Part shown: one piece after another, positions 11,681-26,000 of the stretch | Numbering within the stretch: position 1 is the stretch's first letter | Layout: each line of letters starts with the position of its first letter | DNA from: Chrysogorgia sp. JL179-B06 | Taxonomy: Eukaryota > Cnidaria > Anthozoa > Scleralcyonacea > Chrysogorgiidae | DNA length: 64,000 bases | Assembly (NCBI GenBank): GCA_035772405.1 | Contig: JAYKKM010000044.1 | Span: 340,001-404,000 of the forward strand | Direction of reading: 5' to 3' | Position numbers and translations under genes: made by a program | Notes under the pieces: generated by a model | What the model saw: the letters and a program-made list of their open reading frames with translations, nothing else | Database searches by the model: none | Told to the model about the DNA's origin: nothing

Positions 11681-12138
11681 TATTACAAATTAAAGAAACT
11701 TTACAGGTGATGGGTCTTGCTTAAATCTTAGCTAGTAAATAATAATTAGTGCCATTAATGGTCATAAGATATAGATAGTATACATGAAGTGACTTATATT
11801 CTTAAAGAAAACTGGTAGTAAAAGTTTAAAATGCATGTGTATTTGTTGGCAGCACGAACTTGTTGGTCAGTTGTAACAGTTCCATGTAGAACGGCGTTAG
11901 TGATACGATCAACTATGGTGTTGTGTCTGCGGAGAATACTGGGCAAGTTTGGAAGACAGTGGCCCGGCTCTTGACATTATTTAGAGGAAGGCAATGAAGT
12001 CGAGCATGGTGAATAAAACGGATGTTGAGACCATTGTACTGCCAGGTAGATCCGATGGCAAAAATACAATATTGATTTTATTACAAGTTAAGTTTAACAA
12101 AGAAACAATAAGTAACTATTTAGTCGCCAAAGAGGAAA

Positions 12139-13045
12139 GTTACGATACAAGTTGCAGATGGGGGTGTTACATTGTGTAAAACGCTCGGAAAAAGTTGCTG
12201 CAATCATTGCAGAAAGCAGAACTCGATTCTACTTTCTCCAACGATTGCAGCAATTTGTGTCGCAACAATTTTCACCGTTGCAAGGTATGTTACACTGTAG
12301 CAGTGTAATGATTCGTGTAGCCTGCGTGGCAGGCACGTTTGGGGGCAGGCGGAATTGGGGCGCGGCGGAAAATGGAGAGTAAAATAGTACAAACTTAATT
12401 AGCGTGCAATTGACATTGTTTCACTAAAAAAATAAACATTGCATTGCAAATAGGAGAGGTCTTTTCGGTTGCGCGATAAATGATGATTAAACATAACTTC
12501 GAAACAAATTGTGAGACCTCGATCGCGAAGGACCTAAAAAGTGCCACCCTCTCCAAGAGACTATTGACTATCGACTATCTAGTCTCTCAAGCAGACAAAT
12601 GGCAAGACAACTAGACGAAGTTGGTCTATCGTTATTCGTCTTCGTGAAGAGATAACTTTGATTGCCTGATTACAAACACTAACATGTGGAATATCAAACT
12701 TTTCCAAATGCGGTAGGCAAAAATAGCCACGACATCTGGACCATTTATAAGTAAGTCACGCTGTTCGGGCTTAAGATTGATTTCATAGGGAAAATCCAAC
12801 GCTACCTCATTCCTTTGATGTATTGCCATTGGGCATGTTTGACAGTTTGTTGAACCGATGGGAATTTAGCCGATACTTTTGGTGGAGTTTTTACGCTTTT
12901 ATGAATAGGATTTTGATAGATTTTGGCAGGCGTTACTTTTGCCTCTCCATTTTTTGCCTCTCCATTTTCGCCCCTCCCCCAATCCCGCCTGTCCCAAAAG
13001 GTTCGTGTCGTTGCAAGACAAGTTGCACGCCGTTGCAAGACAAGT
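12139..13045. repeat. Foldback element with TTGCAA-rich ends
   Basis: A segment near 12330-12380 (ggcaggcg...attggggcg...gaaaatggag) recurs inverted near 12955-13000 (ctccattttcgcccctc...ccaatcccgcctg). The ends are rich in gttgcaagacaagttgca-type words. The same words occur at 15715-15850 and 46525-46690, so this is a dispersed family. No transposase is visible. Confidence 0.5.
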
Positions 13046-14024
13046 TGTAGATCAAGTCAAACTAAATATTTCACTATTCAGCTAGTTGCACCATAAAGAA
13101 TGTTTATAAACAATAAATACATTGGCATTTTAACACAGAAGGAATCGAGTGTTTCCTCTAAAAATCTCTGCCATTTGAGCAGCCCCTGATTTACAATAAG
13201 AAACACTTGTTTATTGTTTGTGCTTATTTATCAAAATAAATCCCCGTTAATTAGTTTGCAATGTCCTTCATTAATGTGCAAACAGTATGCTCCAATGTGG
13301 CCGTAAATAAAAAAAAAGCAGTTGCACAAACACGATCATTATTTTAGAAGTTTACTATAACTGAAATGCCCAAACAACAGTTAAACTGTAGTTAAGAGAT
13401 AACTGGGCCCCCAGTTTAGCTGAACTGATTTTAACCGGAAACTTCATGACAACTGACAAATTTGGCGAAAAATGAGATATATACAGTACTGTATACCTAC
13501 TATGCCAAACGCCTAGCGGGCGTCTTGTTTATCAAAATAAATCCCCGTTAATTAGTTTACAACAGTATGCTCCAATGTGTAAACAGTAAATGCGATCAGA
13601 AAATGACTTGGTTAAAGCAAAGATTCGCTATGCTGTAATAACTACAGTATATGAACCTATCGTTGCAGCTTACTAATTACTGGCGACCCTTTCTGGAAAA
13701 TCTAAAATAAGACAGAGGGTTGAAATATAATGAAAAATATCATGAAACATCATGTCAATAGCACGTCGCGAGATAATAACGCGGTTTTAAATTACGTTTG
13801 GTTTTCAAAGGTGGACCAACGCATCAAACAGATGTACTCAGCCAAACTCTCCAACTCCCTAAGGCTATTGGACTAATAGAATGGTACCAATAGTAATGTC
13901 TGGTTCATGAGACAGCTTGGATACTCGAGATCTTCATTCAGAGAAAAGATACATCAACCAATGTAGCGACTCCATACCGTTGTTCATTCTCTTGGCAAAG
14001 AAAATAAGCAAGACTGGCGAATTA
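13046..14024. other. Spacer and probable 5' flank/leader of the second DSL-array gene
   Basis: No other exon is visible. The phrase atttatcaaaataaatccccgttaattagttt occurs twice (near 13227 and 13529). The sequence just before 14025 is the likely transcript leader of the downstream gene; I cannot place the start of transcription. Confidence 0.35.
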
Positions 14025-17000
14025 ATGGAGTTTCGAAGCCCGCGTTTGCGCGCGTTTTCTCCTGCTAAGCCGATTATTCTCGTTCTAATCTGGATTACGA
14101 TACAGGTAAGAGTAGCAATTGAGCATAGTCGCCGGCTACGCAGTTCGTAGGTTGTCGCACGAAACCAGTTGTCTAACTGTGCGATCGTCTCGAAAGTGAG
14201 AGCTATTTGCGCTTGCTGATGATAAAGATAAAAAAACATTCTTATGTCAGCGTGAATCACTGAATGCAATGTGGTCCACGCAAAATTAGATTAATTGCGT
14301 GCCAAATCAAATCAAATCAAAGACTTTATTTACAGAACCCTGTTCATAACCTGAAATATGGCACCATGATCGAAAACTGTGATCGTGAAAACGAGATTCA
14401 ACGGCACAGGAAATCTCATCGTATCATACGATGAGATTTCCTGTGCCGTTGAATTAGTAGCTAGGATTGGCCTCCCACAGTATTCTCGATTTTTAATGCG
14501 TAATATAGTTAGCGAGTACGTTCTCTTTCCCTGTAATCTATTTCGCTTCTAGAAAATATTCGTTGACATTAAAACATAAGGTTCCTGTCTGTTATATAAA
14601 CGTATAGGCAAAACAAGGACTCGACGTCAGGAATCACTCCAAAACTAGATGGTCTCATCGCTAAAATCATTAATTTCCTATTTTCCCTTCTAATTATCAC
14701 AGTGCTGACACGCATGTTGTTCATGTCTCGATGCGGCAAACGGGTCTCGCACTACGCTACGAAAAGTTAAGAAAAGATTCCAGCTTCCAAATGTTTTCGA
14801 ATTAATATGGATAAAAATGCATGTCAGGGCTAATTTAAATGCACATAAAAGAATATTATTCAATTGGCAGCCATTTTTGGAATAGGGTCTATTCAGCTTC
14901 GGATGCCAAATATTCACATTCCGTATTCAAAAGTATATCCAGAGTGACTCGTCTTAAAACTGCATGTATAGGATTCGTCATTCTCGCGTGTAAACAGCAA
15001 AACGAAAGTAAGTGAAAGCAAAGTGAAAGCAAAGTGAAAGCAAAGTGATAGCAAAGCAAAGTGAAAGCACGCGTATGAATCCACTGAGCTTTCGCGCTGC
15101 ATTTGTATATACTAGAATCACGGTTATTTTCGCTGCTGTTTTTTGGTTCGTTGATCAGTTTACAAAGGCGAGCTGGTTGCCCGGATGAGAAGTCATTTGT
15201 AGAAATCTTTCCAACACCAGGAGTATCGGTTTAAATTAACGACTTACGATCAAACTAAGTTAATATATAGTTTATTAATTTAGTTTCGCTGGCATTTGAA
15301 GCTGTCATGAATTAATGTTAACGAAATAAGTCAGCTCGGTTACCGACTTACCAGCTCGCCTCCGTGTAAACAGCTCGTAACGAAAGCTAAAACAGCATGA
15401 AGAAAAGGCCAAAGGGCATAATTGTTCTCGTTTGTCAACGCGAAATATATTGCCGCCGGGAGAGAGGGCTGGTGCTGACGAAAGACTCTACCAGACTAGC
15501 TATAGATTGTTTAGATACGAAATTAATTCTTCATGTGAAATAAAGGAGTACCCCAAAAAGTTATCTCAACATCGTCCTCTGTTCTGCATTGAAAACACCA
15601 CTCTGGCCATTCTAGATTAGAGCTGTACGCCTGCACTCCATTATAAAAGCGCTGTTATACCTTATGCAACTTGTCATGTACATAACTTGTCTCACAACGG
15701 ATTCTATTGTGTTACAGTTGCACGAGAGAGTGGGTGTTACAGCACTAGCAGGAAAATTGCGAGACAAGTGTCAAGTTGCTGACAATTTTCGCCGTTGCAA
15801 ATTATGTTGCACTGTGGCATGTGTGCAATATGGTTCATGCTCAATCATGAAACGGCGTTGCGATATATTTTGTCAATTTTGTTATATATATATATATATG
15901 TAAATAATTATACACATAAGCATGATAAGCATGAGGATAAGCATTCGACGAATTTTAAATAATTGAGAGCATATGTCTATGAATATATTTAGGTAAAGAT
16001 GGTAAAGGTTAAGTAAATGAGACATAATTAAATTCTATCGCTTGTCAACGCGAATTACACTTAGAAATCAGAATATTTTGTTTTACTGTACTGTCGCGCT
16101 AATGTTTACGCTTGTACACCGACAGCCGGAGAAACACTTGAGCACGTCCTTCAGAAATGGTACAGGAATAACATCTTATTTAATTATGAGATGGGTTTTT
16201 GAAGTGACGTTTGACACGTCATCTTGGCAGGTTAAGGCACAGCAGTAGAACGACGTTTCGCAGCAGTACGTTTTCCGATTTGTAAACGTTCGTTTGATCA
16301 GCCAACAATTCCTGCAGAGAAAAACCTGGTACCGATATAAACTTTTTATACTAACCCTTACCTAACGAAAAATAGGTACGCAATGCGTATATGGGTCTAC
16401 GTTTGGATAACGAATGCTGTGTATTACCATTGTGGTAAGGTAGTGGTAGTAGCCTAAAACTAGAAGTTACTATCGCAAGGAAAGTGCTGCCTGAAGGACG
16501 AAATGGAGTCGTAATATGCTACTGAAAAATTCTGGATATACTCTGATTTTATATATATACTTATAGTATATATATACAGATAGATCAATGGGACAAAACA
16601 AATAGAAATATATTTTTCTTTCAAAATATTAACAGGAACAATAACATGATTAATAGTTTGCAAGATGATAGTGTTCTGAATGTTAGACTACACAGTCAGC
16701 AGTTCCACATCTACCGATTTGTATGTTTGGGTTTTTGGTAATATTTGTATATTTATGGTAAGTGAGAAAATATATTTTTCTTTAAAAATAACAGGAACAA
16801 TAACATGATTAATAGTTTGAAATATCATCTCAATGGATAAAGAAACAACAGTTGGTAAGTTGTTCAACGACAACAATTCTTCACATGGGATGAGACCATT
16901 GTTGTAGACATTCAGGTACATCTTGTCTCCTTCAACTAAGACATGGTCGAAGAAACATGGTGGAGGCTATTTCAGATAGCTTGTGCTGTCAACAGCGCTG

Positions 17001-20000
17001 ATAAACTCATGAAAGAGCACTGCTTTCCTCGAGAATCGCCACTGAAGCGTTCATGGCCTTGATGAATACTTCCCCGTGAAAGTAAAGACATATTTATGAA
17101 TTGTTCTAACCGTGAATTTCCTGACAAAGAAGACAAAGCTGAACTTCTTTGAAAATATCTTCGAAAACGTGAAACGTGTCAAGAACATGCGCACTAAGCC
17201 ACTTTAGAGAATCTAGAGATTGCGCCGACACATCCAAAAATCCAAAGAGACCGAGATATTGTCGACTATACATAGCTCGGCAAAAAGACTGGGCACGAGT
17301 GAACGCAAAGGAGTTAACAGAGGAACGTCAATCATTATAATTATAATTTTTAATTATAATTTTTAATTATAATTTTTAATTATAATTTTTAATTAAAATT
17401 TTTATTATATTTTAATTTATTATATTTTAATTTTTCGTTATAATTTTTCGTTATAATTTTTCATCCTATTAACCATCCCCCAATGGTTCATACGCTCATG
17501 TTGTACATCCTCAAGTTGCAATTGATATTCCAACCTATTTTAAAGTACGCCTTGTGTCCTCAAAAGGAACCATTCACGAAATCAATCAGCCGATTTTAGC
17601 TATCTAATGGCCGGTAGTAATAACTGCCAGGTTTACGAAAATGAAAACAAAAACTTTTAATTTTTTTGTTTTGTTCGCGTGTGATCTGTTCTAAAACTAG
17701 GCATTTGGACGAAAAATCGGTCCGCCATTAAATTCTCAGAGTCGGCTCACCCCCTGCTCTCTAATTTTCCGAGAAATTGTTCCAGCATGCATGTTGCGTA
17801 GGTATACTTATTTTTGTTATTACTATGAAGTTCATAGTTTTCATTATTTGAGACCGTGAACATATCTAACATGCTGCTAATTATTTGCTCATCTTTAAAG
17901 TGCCCCTAACCTCAAAAATTATTTACTCTTATTTGGAAGAACTTTTAAAACGATACAGCAACTTCTTTTGAAGATTTTCACTTCTTCGCTTTCTTTGTGA
18001 GATATATCAGTTTGTTTGATATGCAAATATCTGGAATTTCGTCACACATGCATAATGAGTTATCAGAGAATGTTATATATCTTTGCGTTCATGAAATAAA
18101 AACACTAAAGTGTGAATAACACGTGTGTGCGTTTCTCCCACAACACCAAACGTCTTGATTTTAAAGGATTTCGTTCGAGAATGAAAGAGATATACACATT
18201 TCTCCAATAAGTCATTATGCATGTTGACGAAATTCCAGACATTTGCATATCAAACAAACTGATATATCTCAAAAAGAAAGCAAAGAAACGAAAATCTTCA
18301 AAAGAAGTTACTTTATCATTTTAAAAGTTCTTCCAAACAAGACAATAAAACATTTTGAGGTTATGGGTACTTTAACTTTTAAAATAAAAAATTGCTTTTT
18401 GTGAGATTTAAGAGTTGTTTTTCTTAAGCCAATTAATTGGCCATCATTAACAAATCACTTGATCTAATCTCATGCGGCATTCCAGTAATTATTCTTGCCA
18501 CGTTTTTTTGCAAGTTATCAAGCAAATAATTACTACATGTTGAAAGGATTTATGGTGAAGGAAAATTTCGAGTGTTGGAATACATACATTTTAAGACCAA
18601 ACCGGGACCAGTTGCGAAAAACGCAACTTTAAGGCCTTCCTCCGTGCAGTGCTCTGACCACTGAGCTACAGAAGCCGTTGCCGAGAGCCTAGTCACGAGT
18701 TCTGTATATATGGTGGTAATGCCGGGATAAGATTCTGGGTATATTATAGGTAATATTTGGCATTTCACTCGATTAAACTACATGTTCATATGGATTTTTC
18801 GAGTGTTGGGATATATACATTTTAGACCAAACCGGGATAAGTTGCGAAAAATGCAATCTTATCCCGATAAAAAATTAATCTTATCCCGGCATTACCACCA
18901 CTATATATACAGAACTCGTGACTAGGCTCTCGGCAACGGCTTCCGTAGCTCAGTGGTCAGAGCACTGCACGCAGGAAGGCCTTAAAGTTGCATTTTTCGC
19001 AACTGGTCCCGGTTTGGTCTTAAAATGTATATATCCCAACACTCGAAATTTTCCGTCACCACAAATCCTTATGAACATGTAGTTTAATCGAGTGAAATGC
19101 CAAATATTACCTGTATGTACTATATGTGGACAAAACTCTTTCGTTTGGTAATGTCATATGATGACGTCATCGAAATATGAAAATTCCTATAATCTTCGAA
19201 GGTTTTTATGAATAATTTTTTACATGTGATTAGAATCTGGACGGATTATTTTTAAAAATTAACCGAGATATCGGATTTTTAAGGTCAATAAACACAATAA
19301 AATTTTCATAACTTCGTTTTTATTTCATTTATCAATGAATCCATAAGTACTTTTTTGTAGGAAGTAATTTAGGTTTATATGACACCAAACAATATAGCAT
19401 ACTGTCAAAAATGACGAAAATTATAAAGCTTTTGTGTTTGTTGATGAGTCAATGTGACGTCATCAAATACGTCACCAGACGAAAGAAGTTTGCCAACATA
19501 TTCCACACATAAATATCTCGGTTATACCTTGAACTTATTGTCCACTCATGAAGTATATTGGGCACTAAATTACCTGTCCTTAGCAACCGGTTGTTTAGCA
19601 ACGGAATACGTCCGAACACCCTTAAAGTTGGACATCTGCAATGACAACACCCGCCTCGCGCTGTACAAAACGATTGTAAGAAGTCAGTTGGCATATTGCT
19701 CGCAGGTTTGGTCAGCGCAATCTGTCTCGTTAATTCTTCAAATCGAAAATGTTCAACGACGTGCAACGAGATACATTCTATCACTTCCATTTAAATCAGG
19801 GGTATCATACAAGGACAGATTACTTAAAACTGGATTGCTTCCATTATGTTACTGGCACGAATACCTAGACCTAGTCTACCTCTTCAAAACATTAACTTTA
19901 TCCGATGACTCAAACATCGAAATGAAAATCACACATCGTACGACCAGACAAAACAATGGAACTAATCAAATAACTCTAAATATCCCACAAGTCAAGACCT

Positions 20001-23000
20001 TAACACTCCAAAGTAGTTTCTATTGCAGATCTCCAAGTACATTTAATTGCTTACCACCAAATTTACGCCAATCAACCATCTCTATCGGACAGTTTAAACA
20101 TAATCTTCTAATCTATTACCAGAACCTTGCAGAAACAATCTATGACATTGATGTCCCACAATCATTTAAAACGGTCTGTGTAAAATGTCATTCATGTCGT
20201 CCCTTGTCTAGTCTTTCTGTAAAACTGTGTTGTCAGTAATTTGTAAATTTTTTTTTTTTTTTTGAGGTCCGTAACTCAGGTCCGTAACTAAAATAGAGCC
20301 TTTTGATTGGCTGAGTACGAGGTCCGTATCACACCAGTACGGACCTCTCGCAACTTTTCGCGCCAAAACGTTGCAATTTTTTTGACTTTGCTCGAAAAAA
20401 ATAAACACGTTATTTACCGTTTTGGTCGGTCCGTACTGGAAAAATATTTTCGCTCAGTCTCAGAAGCGGCCCTCGACATTCGATCTCGGGCCGCTTCTGA
20501 GACTTCGGGAAAATATTTTTCCAGTACGGACCTCCCAGCCGGTAAATAACATATATATTTGTCATGTTACGGTCACCGGTAATGGAGCAAAAGCTCTGTG
20601 GTTCTAACCTGTCACTTGTGACAAAGATTGTAAATAAAAGTTAGGGTTTAGGATCAAGGTTAGGGGTTAGGATTAGGATTGAGATTAGGGTTAGTATAGT
20701 TATAGAAAATGTAAAGGTGTATTTGAGTCATCCCTTTTAGCCTTCACCAAGCATTGCATGGTGGTTGTACTTCATATTTTTTCACCTGATATTTGGATTA
20801 TGTTGTAGGTTGCTCGAGGTTCAGGAGTTTTTAAAGTTGAAATATACGCTTACAGGGAATATTCAAAAGATACTTCAACAAAATGCATTAAACTTTGTGT
20901 TACATCATCACCCTCGGGAAAACCGCGTTGCAATTTAAACACTACGACAGGACATTCGACAGCAAGGATTAATAGAAAAGGAAAATCTTATCCCAAACCT
21001 TATATATATTTGTATTCATTTTCAAGTTGGGAGGTAAGACTATTGAACAAGGTGTTATATTCAAGTATGAAAGTCTGTGCCATCCTTCCCATCTCAGGTG
21101 GTAACGATAACCGCAAATGGCAAGAGAAGCGTCTAATTTTGGCATTTAAACTTGGCACCACACATCCATATGGCCTTAACGAACGTTTTTCTTTTATTTA
21201 ATTTCCTACAACTTTTTTTGTTGTTGTTATTTTAGTTTACGAGGAACGTTTTTATTATTATAGATCATGCACTTTCATTCCTTTTCAAGTTTTTGTTTCT
21301 TACCGGTTTACTATCGCATAATCCCTTGAATATTGGACCTGTCATTTCTCCCTCCCTCCCCTCAGTCTGTTTGCTGATCGACTGTGAAAATAGAAAATGA
21401 TTTAACTTTTCGCATCTCATTAATTATTAGTTTGTTTATCTCCCGTGCATTTGATTGGCTACTTTCTACTTGTGGCACCCTTTTGGCATATATATATAAG
21501 CCTTATTTATTTTATCTCGTCTCGTCTTACTCTGATGAAGGGCTCCGCTCGAAACGTCAGTATTTCGTTACTAAAAATCTTGGCAGTTTACCACCTTTTT
21601 ACTTTGCTATATATCCAAAACACTGTCTACGCAGCACTCTAGGTTTTTAAATATATTAATATTCTCCTTATAGGATAACAGTGAATTACGTGTTACTGTA
21701 TGGAACCTCCCTACAGGTCAAACATGTGATAAGTCGAGCCCCGAAAATAAAACAATACATGGTACAGCTGCCAAACCTATACCGCGATACATGGAACTCA
21801 AGCAAGTATTATTAAGAGGGGCTCATGGCCAATGGATGGTTGAGATACGGACTACCATAACATGTAGCACACTAGGTTGCCTACCACCTTGCGTCGCCCA
21901 CAACGACAGCACAGGTCACTACATATGCGAAGACAACAAGAAGAGCTGTCTTCTAAGCTGGTACGGATCAAACTGCCTTAAAAAGTGCGTCACTCAAATT
22001 AATCCCCGCGGACATTACGCAGGCTGTTCGCGTTCCGGCGAGATGACATGCTTAATAAGCTGGTACGGCGAGGACTGTACTACTTTTTGCGACGCAAACG
22101 CAACAACCTACGAATGCAGCGACGGTGGGGAGAAAGTCTGTTTGCGTAATTGGTTTGGAAATGGTTGTTCTAAATTTTGCAATCAGAGCGCAGAAAACTT
22201 TAACTGCACTGAGACAGGGGACAGAGTTTGTTTGGAAAACTGGTTTGGCAAAAACTGTACGACATTTTGCAATAACACTGAGATAACATACAATTGCAGT
22301 GGAGATGGGAAGAGAATTTGTTTAGAAAACTGGTTTGGCAAAAACTGTTCAACATTTTGTAATAACAGTGAGATAACATACAATTGCAATGGAGATGGAA
22401 AGAGAATCTGTTTAGACAATTGGTTTGGTAAAAACTGTACAATATTTTGTAATAACAACGAGATAACATACAATTGCAGTGAAGATGGAAAGATAATCTG
22501 CTTAGACAATTGGTTTGGGAAAAACTGTTCAACATTTTGTAATAACAACGAGATAACATACAATTGCAGTGGAGATGGAAAGAGAATTTGTTTAGACAAT
22601 TGGTTTGATAAAAACTGTTCAACATTTTGCAATAACAACGAGATAACATACAATTGCAGTGGAGATGGAAAGAGAATCTGCTTAGACAATTGGTTTGGTA
22701 AAAATTGTACGACATTTTGCAATAACAACGAGATAACATACAATTGCAGTGGAGATGGAAAGAGAATTTGTTTAGACAATTGGTTTGATAAAAACTGTAC
22801 GACATTTTGTAATAACAACGAGATAACATACAATTGCAGTGGAGATGGAAAGAGAATCTGTTTAGACAATTGGTTTGGTAAAAACTGTACGACATTTTGT
22901 AATAACAGTGAGATGACACACAATTGCAGTGGAGATGGAAAGAGAATCTGTTTAGACAATTGGTTTGATAAAAACTGTACGACATTTTGCAATAACAGTG

Positions 23001-26000
23001 AGATAACATACAATTGCAGTGGAGATGGGAAGAGAATTTGTTTAGAAAACTGGTTTGGCAAAGACTGTTCAACATTTTGTAATAACGACGAGATAACATA
23101 CAATTGCAGTGGAGATGGAAAGAGAATTTGTTTAGACAATTGGTTTGGTAAAAACTGTTCAACATTTTGTAATAACAACGAGATAACATACAATTGCAGT
23201 GGAGATGGAAAGAGAATTTGTTTAGACAATTGGTTTGATAAAAACTGTTCAACATTTTGTAATAACAGTGAGATAACATACAATTGCAGTGGAGATGGAA
23301 AGAGAATCTGTTTAGACAATTGGTTTGATAAAAACTGTACGACATTTTGTAATAACAACGAGATAACATACAATTGCAGTGGAGATGGAAAGAGAATCTG
23401 TTTAGACAATTGGTTTGGTAAAAACTGTACGACATTTTGTAATAACAGTGAGATGACATACAATTGCAGTGGAGATGGAAAGAGAATCTGCTTAGACAAT
23501 TGGTTTGATAAAAACTGTACAATATTTTGCAATAACAGTGAGATAACATACAATTGCAGTGGAGATGGGAAGAGAATTTGTTTAGACAATTGGTTTGGGA
23601 AAAACTGTTCAACATTTTGCAATAACAGTGAGATGACATACAATTGCAGTGGAGTTGGAAAGAGAATCTGCTTAGACAATTGGTTTGGGAAAAACTGTTC
23701 AACATTTTGTAATAACAGTGAGATGACATACAATTGCAGTGGAGATGGAAAGAGAATTTGTTTAGACAATTGGTTTGGGAAAAACTGTTCAACATTTTGT
23801 AATAACAGTGAGATGACATACAATTGCAGTGGAGATGGAAAGAGAATTTGTTTAGACAATTGGTTTGGGAAAAACTGTTCAACATTTTGTAATAACAGTG
23901 AGATAACATACAATTGCAGTGGAGATGGAAAGAGAATTTGTTTAGACAATTGGTTTGATAAAAACTGTTCAACATTTTGCAATAACAACGAGATAACATA
24001 CAATTGCAGTGGAGATGGAAAGAGAATCTGCTTAGACAATTGGTTTGGTAAAAACTGTACGACATTTTGTAATAACAACGAGATAACATACAATTGCAAT
24101 GGAGATGGAAAGATAATCTGCTTAGACAATTGGTTTGATAAAAACTGTTCAACATTTTGTAATAACAGTGAGATAACATACAATTGCAGTGGAGATGGAA
24201 AGAGAATCTGTTTAGACAATTGGTTTGATAAAAACTGTTCAACATTTTGTAATAACAGTGAGATAACATACAATTGCAGTGGAGATGGAAAGATAATTTG
24301 TTTAGACAATTGGTTTGGTAAAAACTGTTCAACATTTTGTAATAACAGTGAGATAACATACAATTGCAGTGGAGATGGAAAGATAATCTGTTTAGACAAT
24401 TGGTTTGGGAAAAACTGTTCAACATTTTGTAATAACAACGAGATAACATACAATTGCAGTGGAGATGGAAAGAGAATCTGCTTAGACAATTGGTTTGGTA
24501 AAAACTGTACGACATTTTGCAATAACAGTGAGATAACATACAATTGCAGTGGAGATGGAAAGAGAATCTGTTTAGACAATTGGTTTGATAAAAACTGTTC
24601 AACATTTTGCAATAACAGTGAGATAACATACAATTGCAGTGGAGATGGAAAGAGAATCTGTTTAGACAATTGGTTTGGTAAAAACTGTTCAACATTTTGT
24701 AATAACAGTGAGATAACATACAATTGCAGTGGAGATGGAAAGAGAATCTGTTTAGACAATTGGTTTGATAAAAACTGTTCAACATTTTGCAATAACAGTG
24801 AGATAACATACAATTGCAGTGGAGATGGAAAGAGAATCTGTTTAGACAATTGGTTTGGTAAAAACTGTACGACATTTTGTAATAACAGTGAGATAACATA
24901 CAATTGCAGTGGAGATGGAAAGAGAATCTGTTTAGACAATTGGTTTGGTAAAAACTGTTCAACATTTTGTAATAACAGTGAGATAACATACAATTGCAGT
25001 GGAGATGGAAAGAGAATCTGCTTAGACAATTGGTTTGGCAAACACTGTTCGAAATATTGCATTAATAAAAGTGCCCAAAACTATCACTGCAACAACAATG
25101 CAGCAAAAATATGTTCTGATAATTGGTTCGGTAAAAATTGTTCCAGATTTTGCAACAATACCGCCGAAAATTATATCTGCGACGAAAATGGCGTAAAAAC
25201 GTGTTTGGATGACTGGTTTGGTAAAAATTGCTCCACGTTTTGTGCTCATAACGCGACAAACTATGGGTGTAACAGTACTCATCGTGGAAATAGAGTCTCA
25301 GTCTGCTATGCGAATTGGTTTGGGGGAAATTGTGCGAGGTTTTGCAATGAAACGGCCGCAAGTTACCGGTGCTTAGAGAATGGAGATAGAGCGTGTCTGC
25401 CTCAATGGTATGGTGAAATGTGCTCAATTTATTGCAAAGAAAACCAAACAGCTTACAAATGCGACGACGACGGTGAGAAGGTTTGTCTGCAAAACTGGTA
25501 TGGTAAAAACTGTACTAAGTTTTGCAGTAACAATGAAACAAAGTACAAATGCAAAGATAATGGGGAAATAATTTGTTTTCGTTACTGGTATGGCGAAAAC
25601 TGTACCAAGTTTTGCGAAAGCAACTCCGGCACATTCCAGTGCAATAGTCATGGAGAGAAGATTTGCTTTGTAAACAGGTATGGCGTTGACTGCGCGACCT
25701 TTTGTAACAGCAGCGCGATAAACTACAGATGTAATGGCCACGGAGAGATCGTTTGCCTTCATAACTGGTATGGCACAAATTGCTCCAAGTTTTGCAATAG
25801 TAGCGAAATAGCGTACAAATGCAAGACAGACGGAAGCAGGAGATGTTTGGAAGATAGATATGGTGAAAAATGTGAATTTTACTGCCGTAAAATAGAGACA
25901 GTTTCCGATCTCTATGTCTGCGAAGTTAGCGAAGGGACAACAGCAGGTTGGACAAAAGCAGGTTGTCCGAAGGACTGGAAGAGAAGGACATGTTCTTCGT

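Larger units (their letters stand above)
14106..20808. other. Intron 1 of the giant DSL-array gene, repeat-filled
   Basis: Holds a 57-bp palindrome (14397-14453), foldbacks at 17894-18373 and 18533-19082, a LINE fragment (19454-20242), a foldback at 20265-20548, and TTAGGG-like words near 20640-20700. An (ata)-rich run at about 15882-15900 and repeated gaaatatatttttctt...acaggaacaataacatga segments near 16600 and 16770 are also seen. No other host exon was recognised. Confidence 0.6.

Noticed and set aside
11203..11724. Tyr/Ile/Thr/Gln-repeat ORFs on both strands
   Set aside because: By-products of the CAATA/CCATA minisatellite.
13934..14269. Minus-strand ORF of 111 codons over the signal-peptide exon
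   Set aside because: No domain or splice support; the plus-strand reading gives a signal peptide with a strong donor in phase with the next exon.
22183..25062. Very long antisense open frames (over 900 codons) opposite the DSL array
   Set aside because: A 90-bp unit without antisense stops, repeated 31 times, gives long open frames automatically. The products have no domain features and no splice or start context.
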